A stretch of 64,000 nt of DNA from Gnetum montanum (lineage: Eukaryota > Streptophyta > Gnetopsida > Gnetales > Gnetaceae), in assembly GCA_015680685.1 (NCBI GenBank), contig MNCI01004872.1, positions 1,401,819 through 1,465,818 of the forward strand, written 5' to 3'. This document shows positions 36,900 to 49,652 of the stretch, piece after piece; within the stretch, counting starts at the first letter, position 1; each line of letters starts with the position of its first letter. A program made the translations under genes and the position numbers. Below the pieces are notes generated by a model. The model did not search any database. It saw only the letters and a program-made list of their open reading frames with translations, and was not told the origin of the DNA.

Positions 36900-38640
36900 C
36901 AGAGTTTTGATTCTTCATCCAAGTCTAATGAAGTAAATTAGCAAGTTCCCTAGCAATATAGAGTGATATATGCTCATCCTAATGACTATGTACCCAATTT
37001 AACCTTTGTCCTACACTAGGATGAACAACTACAATGGTAAGACATGGGGGGGAAACATTATGTTGCCACTCAATCGATCTATTCTTGCGATTCTCCATGA
37101 AACTCTTATGCAAGTGGGTATCCAAGGGCTTCATGTTGAATATCTTATGCAAGAGCAATGCTACAACTCTATGAAGGGGAAGTGGTCTAGTGATTCCCCA
37201 TTCTTGAGGTATCAAAAAGATGGTGGAGAACCCTTCTCTAGGTGTTTTCCATATAAAGAGACTCCTCTCTTTGACTTCGATGAAGGAGGTCAAAACCAAA
37301 AATTACAATCCATGATGCACAATTCTAGTTTTGGCAAAAACAAATCCCATGATTAAGGGGGATCCAACAAGGAGATTCATGGAAGGGATGTGGGCAAGTA
37401 GCATGATCATGATCATGGCCACAACAACTAAATAGGGTTGTAGGCAATGTGATTGTGCTAGTCCTCCTTCCTCTTTACCTTCATCCTCATCATCTTCTTT
37501 TTCTGACTCTGAATGCAACAACAGGGAATGCAATAGTGATGGAGGTGGTCGATGCAACTAAGTTGATCATAGGGATTGTCAAGCAAGTCAAGATCTAAGG
37601 CACATGCATTCAAGAAAGTCCTATTACCATAAGAGAAGTGGTAGCAGAGGACATCATAAGCATAGGGTTATGGATACAATGAGCCTTTTATTGGTACTTG
37701 AAGCATGCTAAACATCATGAAGGTGGTGAGAATTCCCACAAGGCATGTAAAAGATATCTAGATCAAGAGGCTAGACATGAATAATATCACAAAGTTTGAA
37801 GAGAGATATAACTCAGATTTGCAAAACCATCCTCAGGCCTTTCACGATGCATGTGCCTCGCAAAATGTGGAGAATGATTGGCAAAAGCTTAAGTTGTTCC
37901 CAAGGACACTCATTAAGGAAGTAGAGAGTTGGTACTAGTCCTTAGAACTAGAATCCATCCAATAGTGGAGTACAATGCTCAAACTATTCAATGAAAAATA
38001 TCAAATGTACTCACAAGTATCCAACTTAAGGAAGTATATCCAAGGATGTAAACAAGGGATGCATGAACCCTTGAACCTAGCCATGGACCGATACTATTCT
38101 CTATTACACAGATTTCCCATCCATGGTTATTCTCAAACGAAGAACTTTATCATATCATAGATGGACTCTAATAAAAAAAGACATAAAATCTTAGATTCTA
38201 TGCCCAAGAAAATTTGAGGAAATGAGAAAGTGTAGAAGAATATAATAAGAACCATTCCATTAGAAAGAGGAAGGTCTACGTTTGTGATAGTGAAGAGGAG
38301 CCACCACTTGAAGTGGTGAACAAAAATACCTTGCCGATCCAAAAATCCATGTTTGAAATGTTGGCCAAGGTAGATAAAATGTGGGATTCATTGGATAAAA
38401 TTTTTTAAACTACTCTAAAAACCATATAAGAATCCAGAGAGCATAGTAGTGATTGTAATAGCAAAAGGTAGAAAAAAAGTAAACGTGCCTACCAAAGGGG
38501 TAAGGAAAAAGATTCTACAGTAGAAGAAGTTGTGAAGATAAAATTAGATGATGATAGTAGATGTGAAATTTTTCATTATGAACATTCCAAGGGATGTTGC
38601 CCCATTGTGTCACACTTGTAAGAATCTAGGGTGTATGCTC
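36900..38640 (+). pseudogene. Gag of element D (decayed)
   Basis: The N-terminal part (37006-37356) is broken by stops. A Ser-rich tract lies at 37460-37520. The gag core (37780-38160) has LKLFPRTLIKEVESWY, MLKLFNEKYQMYSQV and ALVMDRYYSLL-like blocks shared with element C. The C2HC finger CEIFHYEHSKGC lies at 38570-38605, with one Cys replaced by Phe relative to element C. Confidence 0.7.
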
Positions 38641-41600
38641 TGAATCCTAGACTGACAAGAAGGCATGCACCTAGAAGATTGTCTTATCCTCAAGGTAATG
38701 CAAAGTAGTTCCACCAACAACAGTAAGCCTATCACCAACAACAGCAAGCCTATTATCCAAGTGAAGCTCCACCACAACAATATGATCAATACTAGCCATC
38801 CATAGTTATGGGGGATGTCACTAATAAGGTAGCAGTAGCCTTAGAGGCAACAAGATCCATATGGGTATTATGTTCAACAACCCAATTCTCTACATGACTC
38901 TTCTAGTCACGTCACCTTCCAACATCACTACTGCTCTTCGAAGTATTACAAAACTTATTCTCCATCTATTATAGGGGAGACCTCATAATCATATTACCCT
39001 CCTCATCCTTATACATATGTTCCTCCATGTTAAACCTAGTTTCTACCTACTCTATCAATGTAGGAAGAAATTTCACCTCAGCTTCAACAACGCAATGCAA
39101 CAAGGACTGTCAACTTACAATTGGCTCCTCAACTGAATGGTTTAAAAACTAGATCATGAAAAGACCTAACTTCCAACCCGATATCCTAACTAAACCCTCA
39201 CATACACCTGTAATTGATAATCCTAATTTTTCATCTCCCTCTGCATCTAATCCATTTGAGTTCCCTTCAAACCAAACACCTCCCAAAGTGTATACCATCA
39301 TGTTAACTCATGTAGTAACTAACTAGATAAAGGTTGGCTACCTTCTTAGGAAACTATTTGACCTAGAAAGTCCCCTTATTTATCTTCAAATCACTAGGAA
39401 TGAGCATTACAAAGCTCTTTTGGATTTAGGTTCTAGTATTAATCTAATTTCCCATGAAATGTAAATAGCCTAAGACCTGCCTCCACTCAAGAAGAGCAAC
39501 ATCCATCTCAAGTTGGCTAATGAATCCATCACTATTCCCTTGGGACTAGTGGAGGACATTATGATCACTATTTATGGGTGATCCTTTGCCACCAATTTCC
39601 TAGTGATCCAAGTGGATACTTGCAAGGGGGACTTCCCAATCATCATGGAAAGAACTTAATTAAGCACTGTTGATGCATGATTGGGGATCCAAGATCTTTC
39701 CCTTGAAATCTATAAAGAAAATATATTCAGAAAGATCAAGAGGAAGAAAGTTCCATGCATCATGTAGAGTGATACATGGTGCAACCATGTGCATAAAATA
39801 TGGGTCATTAATAGTATATCTATTAATGCATGTAGTCAATGTGCTGACATATCTGAAATTCAAAAGTGTCTGTACATAGAAACCATAAAATAGGAGGGCA
39901 CCCAGTGGCTGATAGCTAATCTTGAAAGTAGCTTAACAATTTTCATGGAACCTACTAAGAGCCTAACATGTTCCTACATAGAAGGCATGAATGAAACTAT
40001 AGCAAGTTCATCACAACCTCTCTGAGAAGAAAAATGATGATACCTATTGGGGAGAGTTGGAAACTCTTGAAAATTTTAAACAAGAGCCCCTTTTGTTAAA
40101 AACTCTACCTGCAAGCATGGAATATGCATTCTTGAAAAATGGAAAGCTAATAATAATTAATGCAAATATTGCTCTTGAACAAAAAAAAATACTACTAAAT
40201 GTGGTTAAGAAATGGCCAATAGCCTTTGCTTGGTCATATCTTGAACTCAAAGGGATTAATCTTAGGATATGACAACATCATATCTACACTGATCTGGCCA
40301 TGAAGCCAAAGAGGTAGCCACAGTAGAAATTAAATCCCAAATTGAAGTAGATCATCAAAGAGAAAATCAAACAACTCCTTAAGGTGGGGTTTATCTATCC
40401 CATTTCCAATAGTGAGTGGGTTAGCCTACTTGTGATTATGCCAAAGAAAGGTGACAAGTGATAACTCTGCATCAATTTTTTGCTATTGAATATGGCAACA
40501 TTCAAAAATCACTTTCCATTTCCATTTATGGATCAAGTGTTGGATGCCATATATGGGAATTACTATTACAATTTTCTAGATGGTTGTAGTGCCTATAACC
40601 AATCCAAATTATGCTAGAGGATCAAACCAAAATAATATTTATGAGTACTTGGGGGACCTTTTTGTATCAAAAGATGCCTTTTGGCTTGTGCAATGCCACT
40701 ACCACCCTCCAATGCCTAGTCTTAAGTATTTTTCAGTAGAAAATCAGTAACAGGGTGGAAGTATTCATGGATGACTTCTTTACCTATGGAGATACATTTG
40801 AGCAAGCCTTTGACCATCTTAAGTAAGTGTGAAAAAGATGTGTGGAGACTAATCTTTAGTTCAATTACTAAAATAGTCACTTGATGGTCCAAGATGGAAT
40901 TGTATTGGAGCATAGAATCTTACAAGCATGGATTTAGGTTGACCCTAAAAAGATCAGGATTATCCAAGGAATCACCCATCAACCAAAAACTGTAAAAGAT
41001 GTTTGGTCATTCCTTGGACATACTAGCTACTACTAATGATTCATAGAGAATTTCCCTAAGATCACAAAACCATTGGTTAAGCTAATAAAGAAAGATGCTC
41101 CATTTTTTTAGACAAAGGAATGTGAAAAAGAATTCCAATAGCTGAAGGAGAAACTTATAGAAACTCCAATTCTATAGGCACACAACTAGTACATACCATT
41201 TCATGTTATGATGGATACATCAAATTATGCCTTGGAGGCTATGCTTACATAGTTAGATGATAAGAAATGGCCATATTACATCCACTAAGCAAGTTGAAGC
41301 ATTGTGGATGCATAGCTAAATTACACCACCACAAAAACATAATTGATGGTAGCGGTGTTTGCTCTAGAAAAGTTCAGGTACTATGTGCTTGTATATAAAG
41401 TGTTTGTGCACATGGATCATAATGTAATTTGCTTCTTTATGAATAAGACAATGGTGAGCCCCCATGTCATACAGTGGCTGGTGATCTTGTAGGAATTCAA
41501 TCTTACAATGATAGATCAAAAAGGAACTAAGAATGTGGTCATTGACCACTTATCTTAGTTGTGATGGGACAACAAAGAGGAGGAAAGCCCACTATCTAAT

Positions 41601-42960
41601 CAGTTTCTTAATGAACTCCTCTTTGCTACGGCTATAACTAAACAATTTCCCACTAAGTATAAATGGTGTGATGAAATTCTCACCTATTTTCTCACTCAAG
41701 AGATGCCACAAGAGTTGGACCACTAGAAGAAATAACAATTTCTTCACCAAGTGAAATGTTTCATGGAGATCAGTGGACAACTCTATAAGGTGTGCACCAA
41801 TGGCTTGGTTCATTAGTGTGTCCCTAATGCTGATCAACTGCATGTTCTCTATGATTCTTAGGAGGATCCTTGTAGAGGCCACTATGATGGGAGACACACA
41901 ACCATTAAAATCCTGATGGAAGGGTATTATTGGCCAATATTTCAGAGATGCTCACCAATTTGTCCACTCTTGTGAATGTTGCCAATGAGATGGTGGAATG
42001 ACTGCTTGAAAGAAGGAACCTTAGTAGTGTATTCAATCATTAGAACTCTTAGACATTGGGACATTAACTTCATGGATCCCATCATGCCCATGTTAAATAA
42101 AATGACATACATCATAGTCATTGATGACTATTGTACGAAATGAGTAGAAGCAGTAGCCATCACCAACTCTACATCTTCTACTGCTACTCAATTTGTACAA
42201 CAGAATGTTGTAAACATTTTTGGTATGCCACATGCATCAATTTCTAATAATGGAACCCATTTTACAAATACTACCTTTTAGAAGCTCATGCAACACTTGG
42301 AAGTTGAGCATAAATTAATAACACCTTATCACTGCCAAGCTAATGGTCAAGTAGAGGTTACTAATAGGGAGATCACAAAGATTCTAACAAGAACTATTAG
42401 CAAGTATAGGAGAAATTGAAGCATGAAACTTAACGATGCCATTTGGACCTACTGCTCAACATGAAAACTCCTTATTGGCTACTCTCCTTATGATTTTGTG
42501 TATGGAAAATTACCAACTCTACCTATTCAATTTGAGCTCTATACACTTTTAACAGCCTATGACCTTGACCTTGACCTAAGTTTAGCACAAAAAGAAATAT
42601 TACTAAATTTCAACTTGATAGACAAACATTTATTGGTGGCCCTATCATCTAACGAGTTGCATAAAGCATTTAGCAAAAAAATGACATGACCTTAGAATTA
42701 GAAAAGTCAAATTTCAACTAAGACATAAGGTCCTCTACTAGAACTCCACACATAAACCTTAATGAACTAAGTTCTAGATGTCTTGGAAAGAACCTTATAT
42801 CATTTATGAAACTTTGCCTTCTGAGGCCATGTTGATTTACAAACCTAAGAGCTCAAACAAGAAGTAGCTGCTCAACACACAACAAGTCAAACCTTTCCAT
42901 GATCCTAAGCAAGCCAATGCAACAAACACCTCATCGGGTGAACAATCATGCTTAATCTTC
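38641..42960 (+). pseudogene. Protease and pol of element D (decayed)
   Basis: A Gln/Pro-rich linker (38700-38880) is followed by aspartic protease with ALLDLGSSINLIS at about 39412-39450. Next is the linker EPLLLKTLPASMEYAFL (40085-40135). RT (40330-40860) includes LLKVGFIYPISNSEWVS and HFPFPFMDQVLDAI. RNase H lies at about 41190-41560. Integrase includes IDDYCTK near 42120, NGTHFTN near 42250 and CQANGQVEVTNREI near 42335-42375. The block TAYDLDLDLSLAQKEILLNF after integrase corresponds to element C. Stops and frameshifts throughout. Confidence 0.78.
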
Positions 42961-43932
42961 TAGATCTCTTCCTTTCAACTTAGTCATGGGAGAGATGACC
43001 ATCCATGCTAACTATATAAGTGGCTCCTCAGTTTTTCATCTTTTTGTTTTACACATTTTTATTTTACACATCATTATTTTTACAACTTTGTTTTACATCT
43101 TCTTTATCCTGCACCTTGTTTTTATGTTATTAATTTTTTCCAATCTTTTTTTTACAACATCGTTAGTAAATTTTATCTTTCTTGAATATTTTACAATTTC
43201 TTGTATATTTTCTTTAATTTTGTGTGACTTTTTTGTAACGACAGAAAACGTCGGCAGCTGGAAAATACCGACCGAGTTTCTGGCGTACACAGTTTTAGCC
43301 ACGGATCCACGCTAGGGCTATGCTGGAGAAAGCGAATCCGTGGCACCCTGAACGGTCTTGTCGATCAGACAGGGACTTACGGGTCAGAAAAAAAAACGAT
43401 GCAAATTGCTTAAAGAGAAAGCGATCTAGTTCGAGGAGTCGTAAAAATGAGGGGAAGATGATGTAGATAGGTTGCAACGGTAATAATGCTAAACAAGATG
43501 AAAGAAGGCTGACATAAGAGAAGCACGTAGCTTCAAGATTTGCGCTTTGACTTAAAATGTGTATCTTGTATAAGAAATTACACTGGGGAATCCCCGATTA
43601 TAGGATATGAAACAAGCACAAAACAACAAGCAAAACGGTCTAAACAGAAGTCTGATCTACCTCGTGGGCTAAAGCTGAGATGCAAGGCGGGCCAAGCTTT
43701 GACTTCTACCGATCAATCATTTCAGATTGATAGAGTCTTTCAGCAGAACGATCATTCCTGTCACCGGTGCTTGAAGCGAACTGTGCTCTGCTTCAATTGT
43801 AAGGTGATAATGTCAACAATTGCCAAAGCGCTGTTCTCTGTATCCTTGCTCCAAAGTGCTAAGTGCTCTGGTGGTCAGAAATATGCTTTTTGCTTCTCTG
43901 ATTTGCCAACCCCTGTATCTTTGTCAACTGGG

Positions 43933-43941
43933 ATATTTATA
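43933..43941 (-). promoter_or_regulatory. TATA box of the Tat-2 LTR
   Basis: TATAAATAT on the minus strand (CCTATAAATATCCC in context), downstream of the U3 array in pol sense. Confidence 0.65.
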
Positions 43942-44189
43942 GGCTGCGACGCTTCCATGAAAAAATGCGCAACCCTGCGAGCGTGGGTCCAAGATACTTT
44001 GGTTCCCTTTGACTTGGTCATTTTAAGTCAGACTATGACTACGCACAACACGCTCATTTGCGTGTTGTGCGTGTAAGGAGCAGGTACATGTTGGGCGTGT
44101 TTCGGCTGCATTCAGGCTGTATTACGCTCATTTGCATTGCGTTGCGTGTATGAGCGTAATATGGAGTAAAAACAATAAGCTCAAAATTG

Positions 44190-44388
44190 TTTTACGCTCA
44201 CTACGCAACTGTGCGTAACGAAGCGTGGATAATGCGTTACTTACGCTCACCACGCAGCTACGCGTGATAAAGCGTAAACAATGTGCAACTTATGCTCACC
44301 ACGCAGCTGCGCGTGATGAAGCATAAACAAGGTATAACTTACGCTCACCATGCAGCTGCGCGTGATTAAGCGTAAACAATGTGCAGCT
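44190..44388. repeat. 49-bp tandem array of palindromes in the Tat-2 U3
   Basis: Four units of 49 bp. Each carries TTACGCTCACCACGCAGCT followed by GCGCGTGAT and AGCGTAA. The outer TTACGCT/AGCGTAA arms are perfect inverted repeats and CACGC...GCGTG forms an inner pair. Looser copies flank the array (44110-44190 and 44400-44440). CG content is high for the window. Confidence 0.85.
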
Positions 44389-44645
44389 TGAATGATGACA
44401 TATGCATCGGTACGCACCGCCGCGTAACGAGCGTAAAGACAAGTTATTCATGCGCCGTGAGACAAAAGGTGTCGACCTGTTGTGCTGCTCTGAACTCTGC
44501 CTTCGACTGTCTTGGAGCTTATGACACTCATTACGCTGCCGTGCGTGATAGAGCATAAACCTGTCCTTGAACAAATTTGATGCGTGTTCTTGCTGGAATT
44601 GCGAATCTTTGCCTGAGGCCGACTCGTAATTTTCACGGTGTTTCA

Positions 44646-44663
44646 ATGGCCCCCTCTTTGTTG
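44646..44663 (-). other. Polypurine tract of Tat-2
   Basis: The minus strand reads CAACAAAGAGGGGGCCAT directly before the LTR start TGAAACACC. It matches the Tat-1 tract at 10272-10288. Confidence 0.75.
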
Positions 44664-45699
44664 ACGGTTAGAGGGCGTGCCCGAAGGACGTCGACAAAGA
44701 ATGCGAAACACCGGATTGGTAGAAGCAAGAACAACGTTCATCCATGGCTACTCAAGTATTGCTCTGTCCATGTGAAAGAGGAAGACTGGCAGGTACAGGA
44801 GATAAAGGGATGTAACTAGAAACAGGTTCGAGGAAGATGCGAAATGTACGTTTATTCATGTCAACAGGAATGCTTTTAGAAGAGTGTAGCGCGTCAATCT
44901 GAGATGTCTCTGTTACAAATTGTAGCAGGAATGCGTGCAAAAGGAGCGTTGTGCATCACTTTCTGCGATATCTCTGCTAGCGTGAGTGCGGAAAATGAAT
45001 ACTTGCGTATGTAGATGTTGCGTATGGGAACTGGGTGGTGGGGAGGAAGGAAACAAGAGTTAAGGGTAGAATTGTGCGAGGTATAGATGTGCAAAGCTGA
45101 GTGGTCGGGCAAACCTGAGTAGCCATTTCAACACGCTATTGTACTTCACCGCTCAGATGTACGTGCCTTTGAACGACATCCTCCAAGGTAAGCAACCTGC
45201 AACCACAAAAGAAAGCAGAGGATACCATTGCTTATGAACAAAAGACAAGGTTCTTGAGACCAACGTTGTCTGATGTTAGCTAGAGCCAATGGACTGTAAA
45301 GAAAGAGCCGGAGCACTTGGGCGGAGCCGCCAATCCTGATGATCGGCACTGCATATCTTCGCCAAAAAGGCATCAGATGCAGTGCAGCTAACTGGTTGCA
45401 CCAGGAACCGGCCAGATGAATCTGCGAGGCCGGCGTCCGATAGCGATGATTGGCGGAGATTCCCGGGGCCGTTGCCAACGAGGATTTCGTTGGGGCTCCG
45501 ACTGACGAGGCTAGACTCTCAGAGGTGCTACCACTGCGGCGGGCGCAGTGGCGGCATCTCTGAGGGATCAGTAAGATGCCTCTTTGCTTATCCGAGGAAT
45601 CAGTAGGATGCCGGTGGGGTGGCGACGCTGGGACTGTCTCAGCATCCCACCCCGTTGGCTATGCAGCTGTATAGAGATGATCACGCTCGCTTGATTTGC
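44664..45699 (-). other. Tat-2 3' UTR, non-repetitive part
   Basis: Between the polypurine tract and the motif array. Several short ORFs on both strands, none conserved in Tat-1. No function recognised. Confidence 0.5.
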
Positions 45700-46143
45700 A
45701 TGGTTGCGGTCTTTAAGTCCCAATTTTAAGTCCTGGTAGACTGTCGTTACTGGTTTTAAGTCCCAGCAGACCATGGTCCCAGTTTAAATTCTGGGCAGAC
45801 CGAGAGGTGCTAGTTTTACGTCATAGCGGACGGTGGCGAGGCTGGTTTATGGTCTCAGTAGACCGTGCTGTGGATGTCAGTTTCGCGTCATGACCCAGGG
45901 ACAGATCTGTGCTGGTTTTTCGTCTCAGCAGACGGCTACTTACCTATGCCAGTTTAGCGTCGTGGCGGACGCGTGCAAAAGAGGCTAGTTTTTCATCGTG
46001 GCGAACCTATACAACATTGCCAGTTTTACGTCGTAGCAGATGGTTACCACTTGCCAGTTTAGCGTCGTGGCGGACGGTCAGTGCCAGTTTTACGTCGTAG
46101 CGGACGATCAGTGCCAGTTTTACGTCGTAGAGGACGCGTACCT
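45700..46143 (-). repeat. Motif array, copy set 3 (Tat-2 3' UTR)
   Basis: About twelve degenerate units, mostly 30-35 bp apart. Plus-strand consensus GCCAGTTTTACGTCGTAGCG then GACG; in pol sense CGTCCGCTACGACGTAAAAC then TGGC. The last units are almost identical and 30 bp apart. The core matches the arrays at 1620-1725 and 6190-6545 of Tat-1 and one copy at 49790-49815 here. Hypervariable tandem repeats in the 3' UTR are known in Ogre/Tat elements. Confidence 0.85.
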
Positions 46144-46173
46144 TCATACCTGTTGTCGACACCGTAGATGCTG

Positions 46174-49100
46174 CTAGACGAAATATCGCTTCAAGTATAC
46201 GTGATTTACAGGGTTTGCTAGTTTGTTGCCGTCGACGTCTGCTAATTTGAATGCTCCGTTGCCATATGCGTCTACCACCAAGAAAGGGCCTTCCCAGTTT
46301 GCAGAGAACTTGCCTACTGGTTCACGCACAGCTTTGAGAACCAGGTCTCCTTTCTTGATCGGACGCTGCTGAAGATTGTGATGATGCTTTTGTCTCTGTT
46401 TATCCTGATATTTCTCAATTGCCTCAAGAGCCTGTATCCGCTTCTCTTCCAATGACTCCAAGTCCATTATTCGAGCCTCGGTGTGTTGAGCCTCATTTAT
46501 AATGGTGGAGAGGACCATTCTCAGAGAAGGAATTTGCAATTCCAGAGGTAGCACCGCCTCAGATCCGTAAACTAGGCTATAGGGCGTACTGCCTGTAGCT
46601 GTTCTACACGTAGTACGATATGCCCATAGCACGTAGAGGATCTGCTCATGCCACCGCCTTTTGTTGCCGTCGAGCATTTTCTTGAGTAAATTGATGATTA
46701 TCTTGTTCGATGCTTCAGCTTGACCATTTGCCTGCGGGTAATAAGGGGAGGAAAAGGACTGCCTGATGCCTAGGTTGTCACAGAAGGATTTGGTATCCAC
46801 GCTACTAAACTGTGGCCCATTGTCGGTCACAATAGTCATTGGGAGACCAAATCGGGTTACAATGTTATCCAAGATGAAATGGCAAACCTGTTGGGATGTA
46901 ATTTTCTGCAGGGGGACAGCTTCTACCCACTTCGTGAAGTACTCGGTGGCGGTAATGATGAAGCTATGTCCTGCGGAAGATTTTGGCGTGATGGGTCCTA
47001 TAATGTCCAGTCCCCATCGTTGGAATGGCCATGTGATCTGTGTGGTGTGCAATTCTGTGGGTGACACGTGGATGAGGTTTGCGTGACGTTGACACGTGTC
47101 ACAGGTCTTAACCTTCATCAAGCAATCTCCTTCCATGCGTGGCCAGTAGTACCCTAAGCGACGGATCTTTAGGGCCATGGCCCGTGGTGCTACGTGGCCA
47201 CCGCACAGTCCCTCGTGAACCTCGCTGACTATGTGCTGTGCTTGGTCTTTGTTAACGTAGGTGAGCAATACGCCATCAAAGGAGCGTCTACAGAGAGTGC
47301 TATCTCTGATGATGACGTAGTGCCTAGCCCGCTTACAGATTACATCTTTCTGTGCGCGTGTTAACGCATATGGTAGCTCACCCTGTAAAAGATAAGATTT
47401 GATATGATCGTACCACTCAGGCGTGCTTTCCTCGAGAAGAGAGGAGATTTGCGCCGTCTGAATGATAGGGTCTGCGCAATCTATAATCAATGCAGGGCAG
47501 GTTTTAAACAAGTTTGAAGGCACGTGTAGAGCCAGGGTGGCAAGTGCGTTGGCCAGCGTGTTGTTAGTCCGTGGGACGTGTTGGGCGTCGAAGGTCATAA
47601 ATAACCTCAGAAGATCTTTAGCCTGATCAGAGTAGGGCTGCAAATGTACTACCTTGCAGGCGTAGACTCCAGTGATTTGATTTATGACAAGCATCGAATC
47701 GCCCCTAACCGCCAGGTGTTGAACATCGAGTTCACCTGCAGTCAGTAACCCCCTGAGGAGCCCCTCGTACTCTGCTACGTTGTTCGTACAAGGGAAGGTC
47801 AATCGATAAGCGTGTAGACGCACATCCTCAGGCGATAGCGTAAGAACAGTGGCCGCACTACCGCCTCTGGTGGTTGAAGCTCCATCGAAGTAAAATGTTG
47901 CTTCGAGGCCTGTTGAGACAGGGCTTAGACTATGTACATGTTCGTCGGGGAATTCTGGCTCTATGGTTGCGTGATTGTCAATCGGTGAAGTTATTAACTG
48001 GTTAGCTATCGCTTGGCCCTTCGTGGATGATTGGCCAATATAGTGCAGATCGAATTCCGTTGTGATAGCCTTCCAGTGAGCTATTTTGCTACTTTCGTAT
48101 AAGCTATGCGTAATGGCTCTAAGGATGTTGTTTTTACAGATGACGTTAACTTGACTACGAAAAAGATAATGCCTACATTTCTTGAGCGTAAAAACTAATG
48201 CTAAGCAATTACGCTCAACGTCGTTGTATCTTGTCTCGTACGCGCATAGAGCGTGACTCAGGTAGTAGATGGGCATTTCCGACCCATCATCCCTTTTCTG
48301 AAAAAGCAACGCTGCTATTGCTACGTCCGAAGTTGCGAGGTAAATGAAAAAAGGCAGATCCATTTGTGGCGGGAAAACCGTCGGTAGATGTTGCAGTTCT
48401 TGTTTTAAACTATCAAACGCACGCTGGCAATTGTCAGTCCATTCAAAATTAACCCCCTTTTTCAGCAAATGTTGCATAGGGTGTAATTTGTCGGTTGACC
48501 TCGAAATGAACCGGCGTATAAACTGTAAGCATCCCTGTAACCCACGTAATTGCTTGAGGTCTATGGGAGGTCTTAACTCGACAATGGCTTTGACCTTGTC
48601 AGGGTCAACTCGTATGCCGGTTTCTGATACCACAAACCCCAGCATGCGTCCGGTTTTGACTCCGAATACGCACTTCTTTGGTTAAGCCGGAGCTCGTGCG
48701 TGGAGCATCTTTTAAGGAATAACTCCAGGTCCTCTGAATGATCTTCCGACTTCAAAGACTTCACAGCTATGTCGTCTACATAATCATTCAGCCTTCCTAG
48801 GAGGTAATCGCTAAAGATGTATCTCATGGCCCGTTGATACGTCGCTCCGGCATTCTTCAGACCAAAAGGCATCATGGTGTAGCAAAATGTCCCCCAGGGT
48901 GTCATGAACGTCGTGGTCAGTTGGTGTTCTGGGTTAATGTGAATCTGGTTATAGCCTGAAAAGCCATCCATGAAGGACAGAAGCGCATGCCCAGCTGTTG
49001 TATCCACTAGCTAATCAATACTCGGCAATGGGAAGTTATCCTTGATTGTGGCCTTGTTCAAATCCCGGAAGTCTATGCATATGCGTATGCTCCCGGTCTT

Positions 49101-49652
49101 CTTCGGCACGACCAAAATGTTAGATATCCAGTCTGAGTAATCGACTGCGTGGATGAAACCAGCCTGGTATAGCTTGGTGATCTCATCACGCACCACTAGC
49201 GCGATCTCTGGTTTGATCTTGCGTGCCTTTTGCCTAACCGCTTTAATCTGTGGGTCGAGGATAATGTTATGCTGGATTAACCTAGGATCTAACCCAGGCA
49301 TATCCTCGTATGACCATGAAAAGACAGTAATGTTGTCTTGCAGGACCTATTTTATTGCGTTGTGTGTTTTCTCGTCTAGCAAAGAACTGACTTTGAGTGT
49401 TTTAGTCTCACCCCTATGCGTAACGATAGGGACCTCACTAAGGGGGTCCTCGGTTATGTCTCCAGCCTCCAGGTCTAGCGTGCGCGTTGACTGTTCTGGC
49501 CATTCTGGGGACGCCTCTGATGCAGCTATAGTTACGCTTTCTAAAGGGGGGTTAACGTCTACTAGTGTGGAGTCAAACTGTCTAGTTAATTTCCCGTATG
49601 GGCCTGTCAAAGTTAAAGGTGCTGAAACTATGGCGTTCATCCTCCGTCTATC
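46174..49652 (-). pseudogene. Pol of Tat-2: RT, dual RNase H, integrase; nearly intact
   Basis: The exon begins after a 3' splice site at 49653, ATG at 49640. Domains in order: N-terminal linker; RT with MPFGLKNAGATYQ and YVDD at 48782-48771; retroviral-type RNase H (48350-47980); archaeal-type RNase H (about 47900-47530) with FDGA, NNVAEYE and GDS; integrase with the H-H/CDTC finger (47215-47090), the DDE triad in GLDIIG, TDNGPQF (Asp at about 46824) and GQAEASNK; and a C-terminal tail ending KRYFV. The dual RNase H marks the Tat lineage. Breaks: TAG at 49349-49347 and 49013-49011, and a one-base frameshift at about 48683. The last catalytic Asp of the archaeal-type RNase H is Asn (codon 47550-47548); Tat-1 keeps Asp. 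No gag or protease precedes it. Confidence 0.9.

Larger units (their letters stand above)
35877..43233 (+). mobile_element. Element D: Athila-like Ty3/gypsy element, 3' end lost at Tat-2
   Basis: 5' LTR 35877-36724, primer site 36725-36742, gag, protease, RT, RNase H and integrase on the plus strand. The order and many blocks match element C in opposite orientation. The sequence after integrase is cut at 43233, where the Tat-2 LTR begins, and the remainder is not found to the right of Tat-2. Confidence 0.85.
43234..44645 (-). mobile_element. 3' LTR of Tat-2
   Basis: On the minus strand it runs from TGAAACACC at 44645 to GTCGTTACA at 43234, 1412 bp. Both ends are confirmed by the Tat-1 LTR. 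U3 holds a 49-bp tandem array (44190-44388). The TATA box is at 43941-43933 (TATAAATAT). R/U5 occupies the left 0.7 kb. A 178-codon plus-strand ORF at 43540-44076 lies inside R/U5 and is antisense to it. Confidence 0.8.

Noticed and set aside
43540-44076. 178-codon plus-strand ORF in the Tat-2 LTR
   Set aside because: It lies antisense inside R/U5, resembles no family and has no counterpart in the Tat-1 LTR; GC-rich sequence keeps chance frames open.
45700-46143. Repeat-spacer pattern that could be mistaken for a CRISPR array
   Set aside because: Units are degenerate, spacing varies, there are no cas genes, and the setting is a plant retrotransposon 3' UTR.
46144-46173. TGTCGACA at about 46154-46161 as the start of the Tat-2 LTR
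   Set aside because: No polypurine tract precedes it; the TGAAACACC start at 44645 has a tract and is matched in Tat-1.
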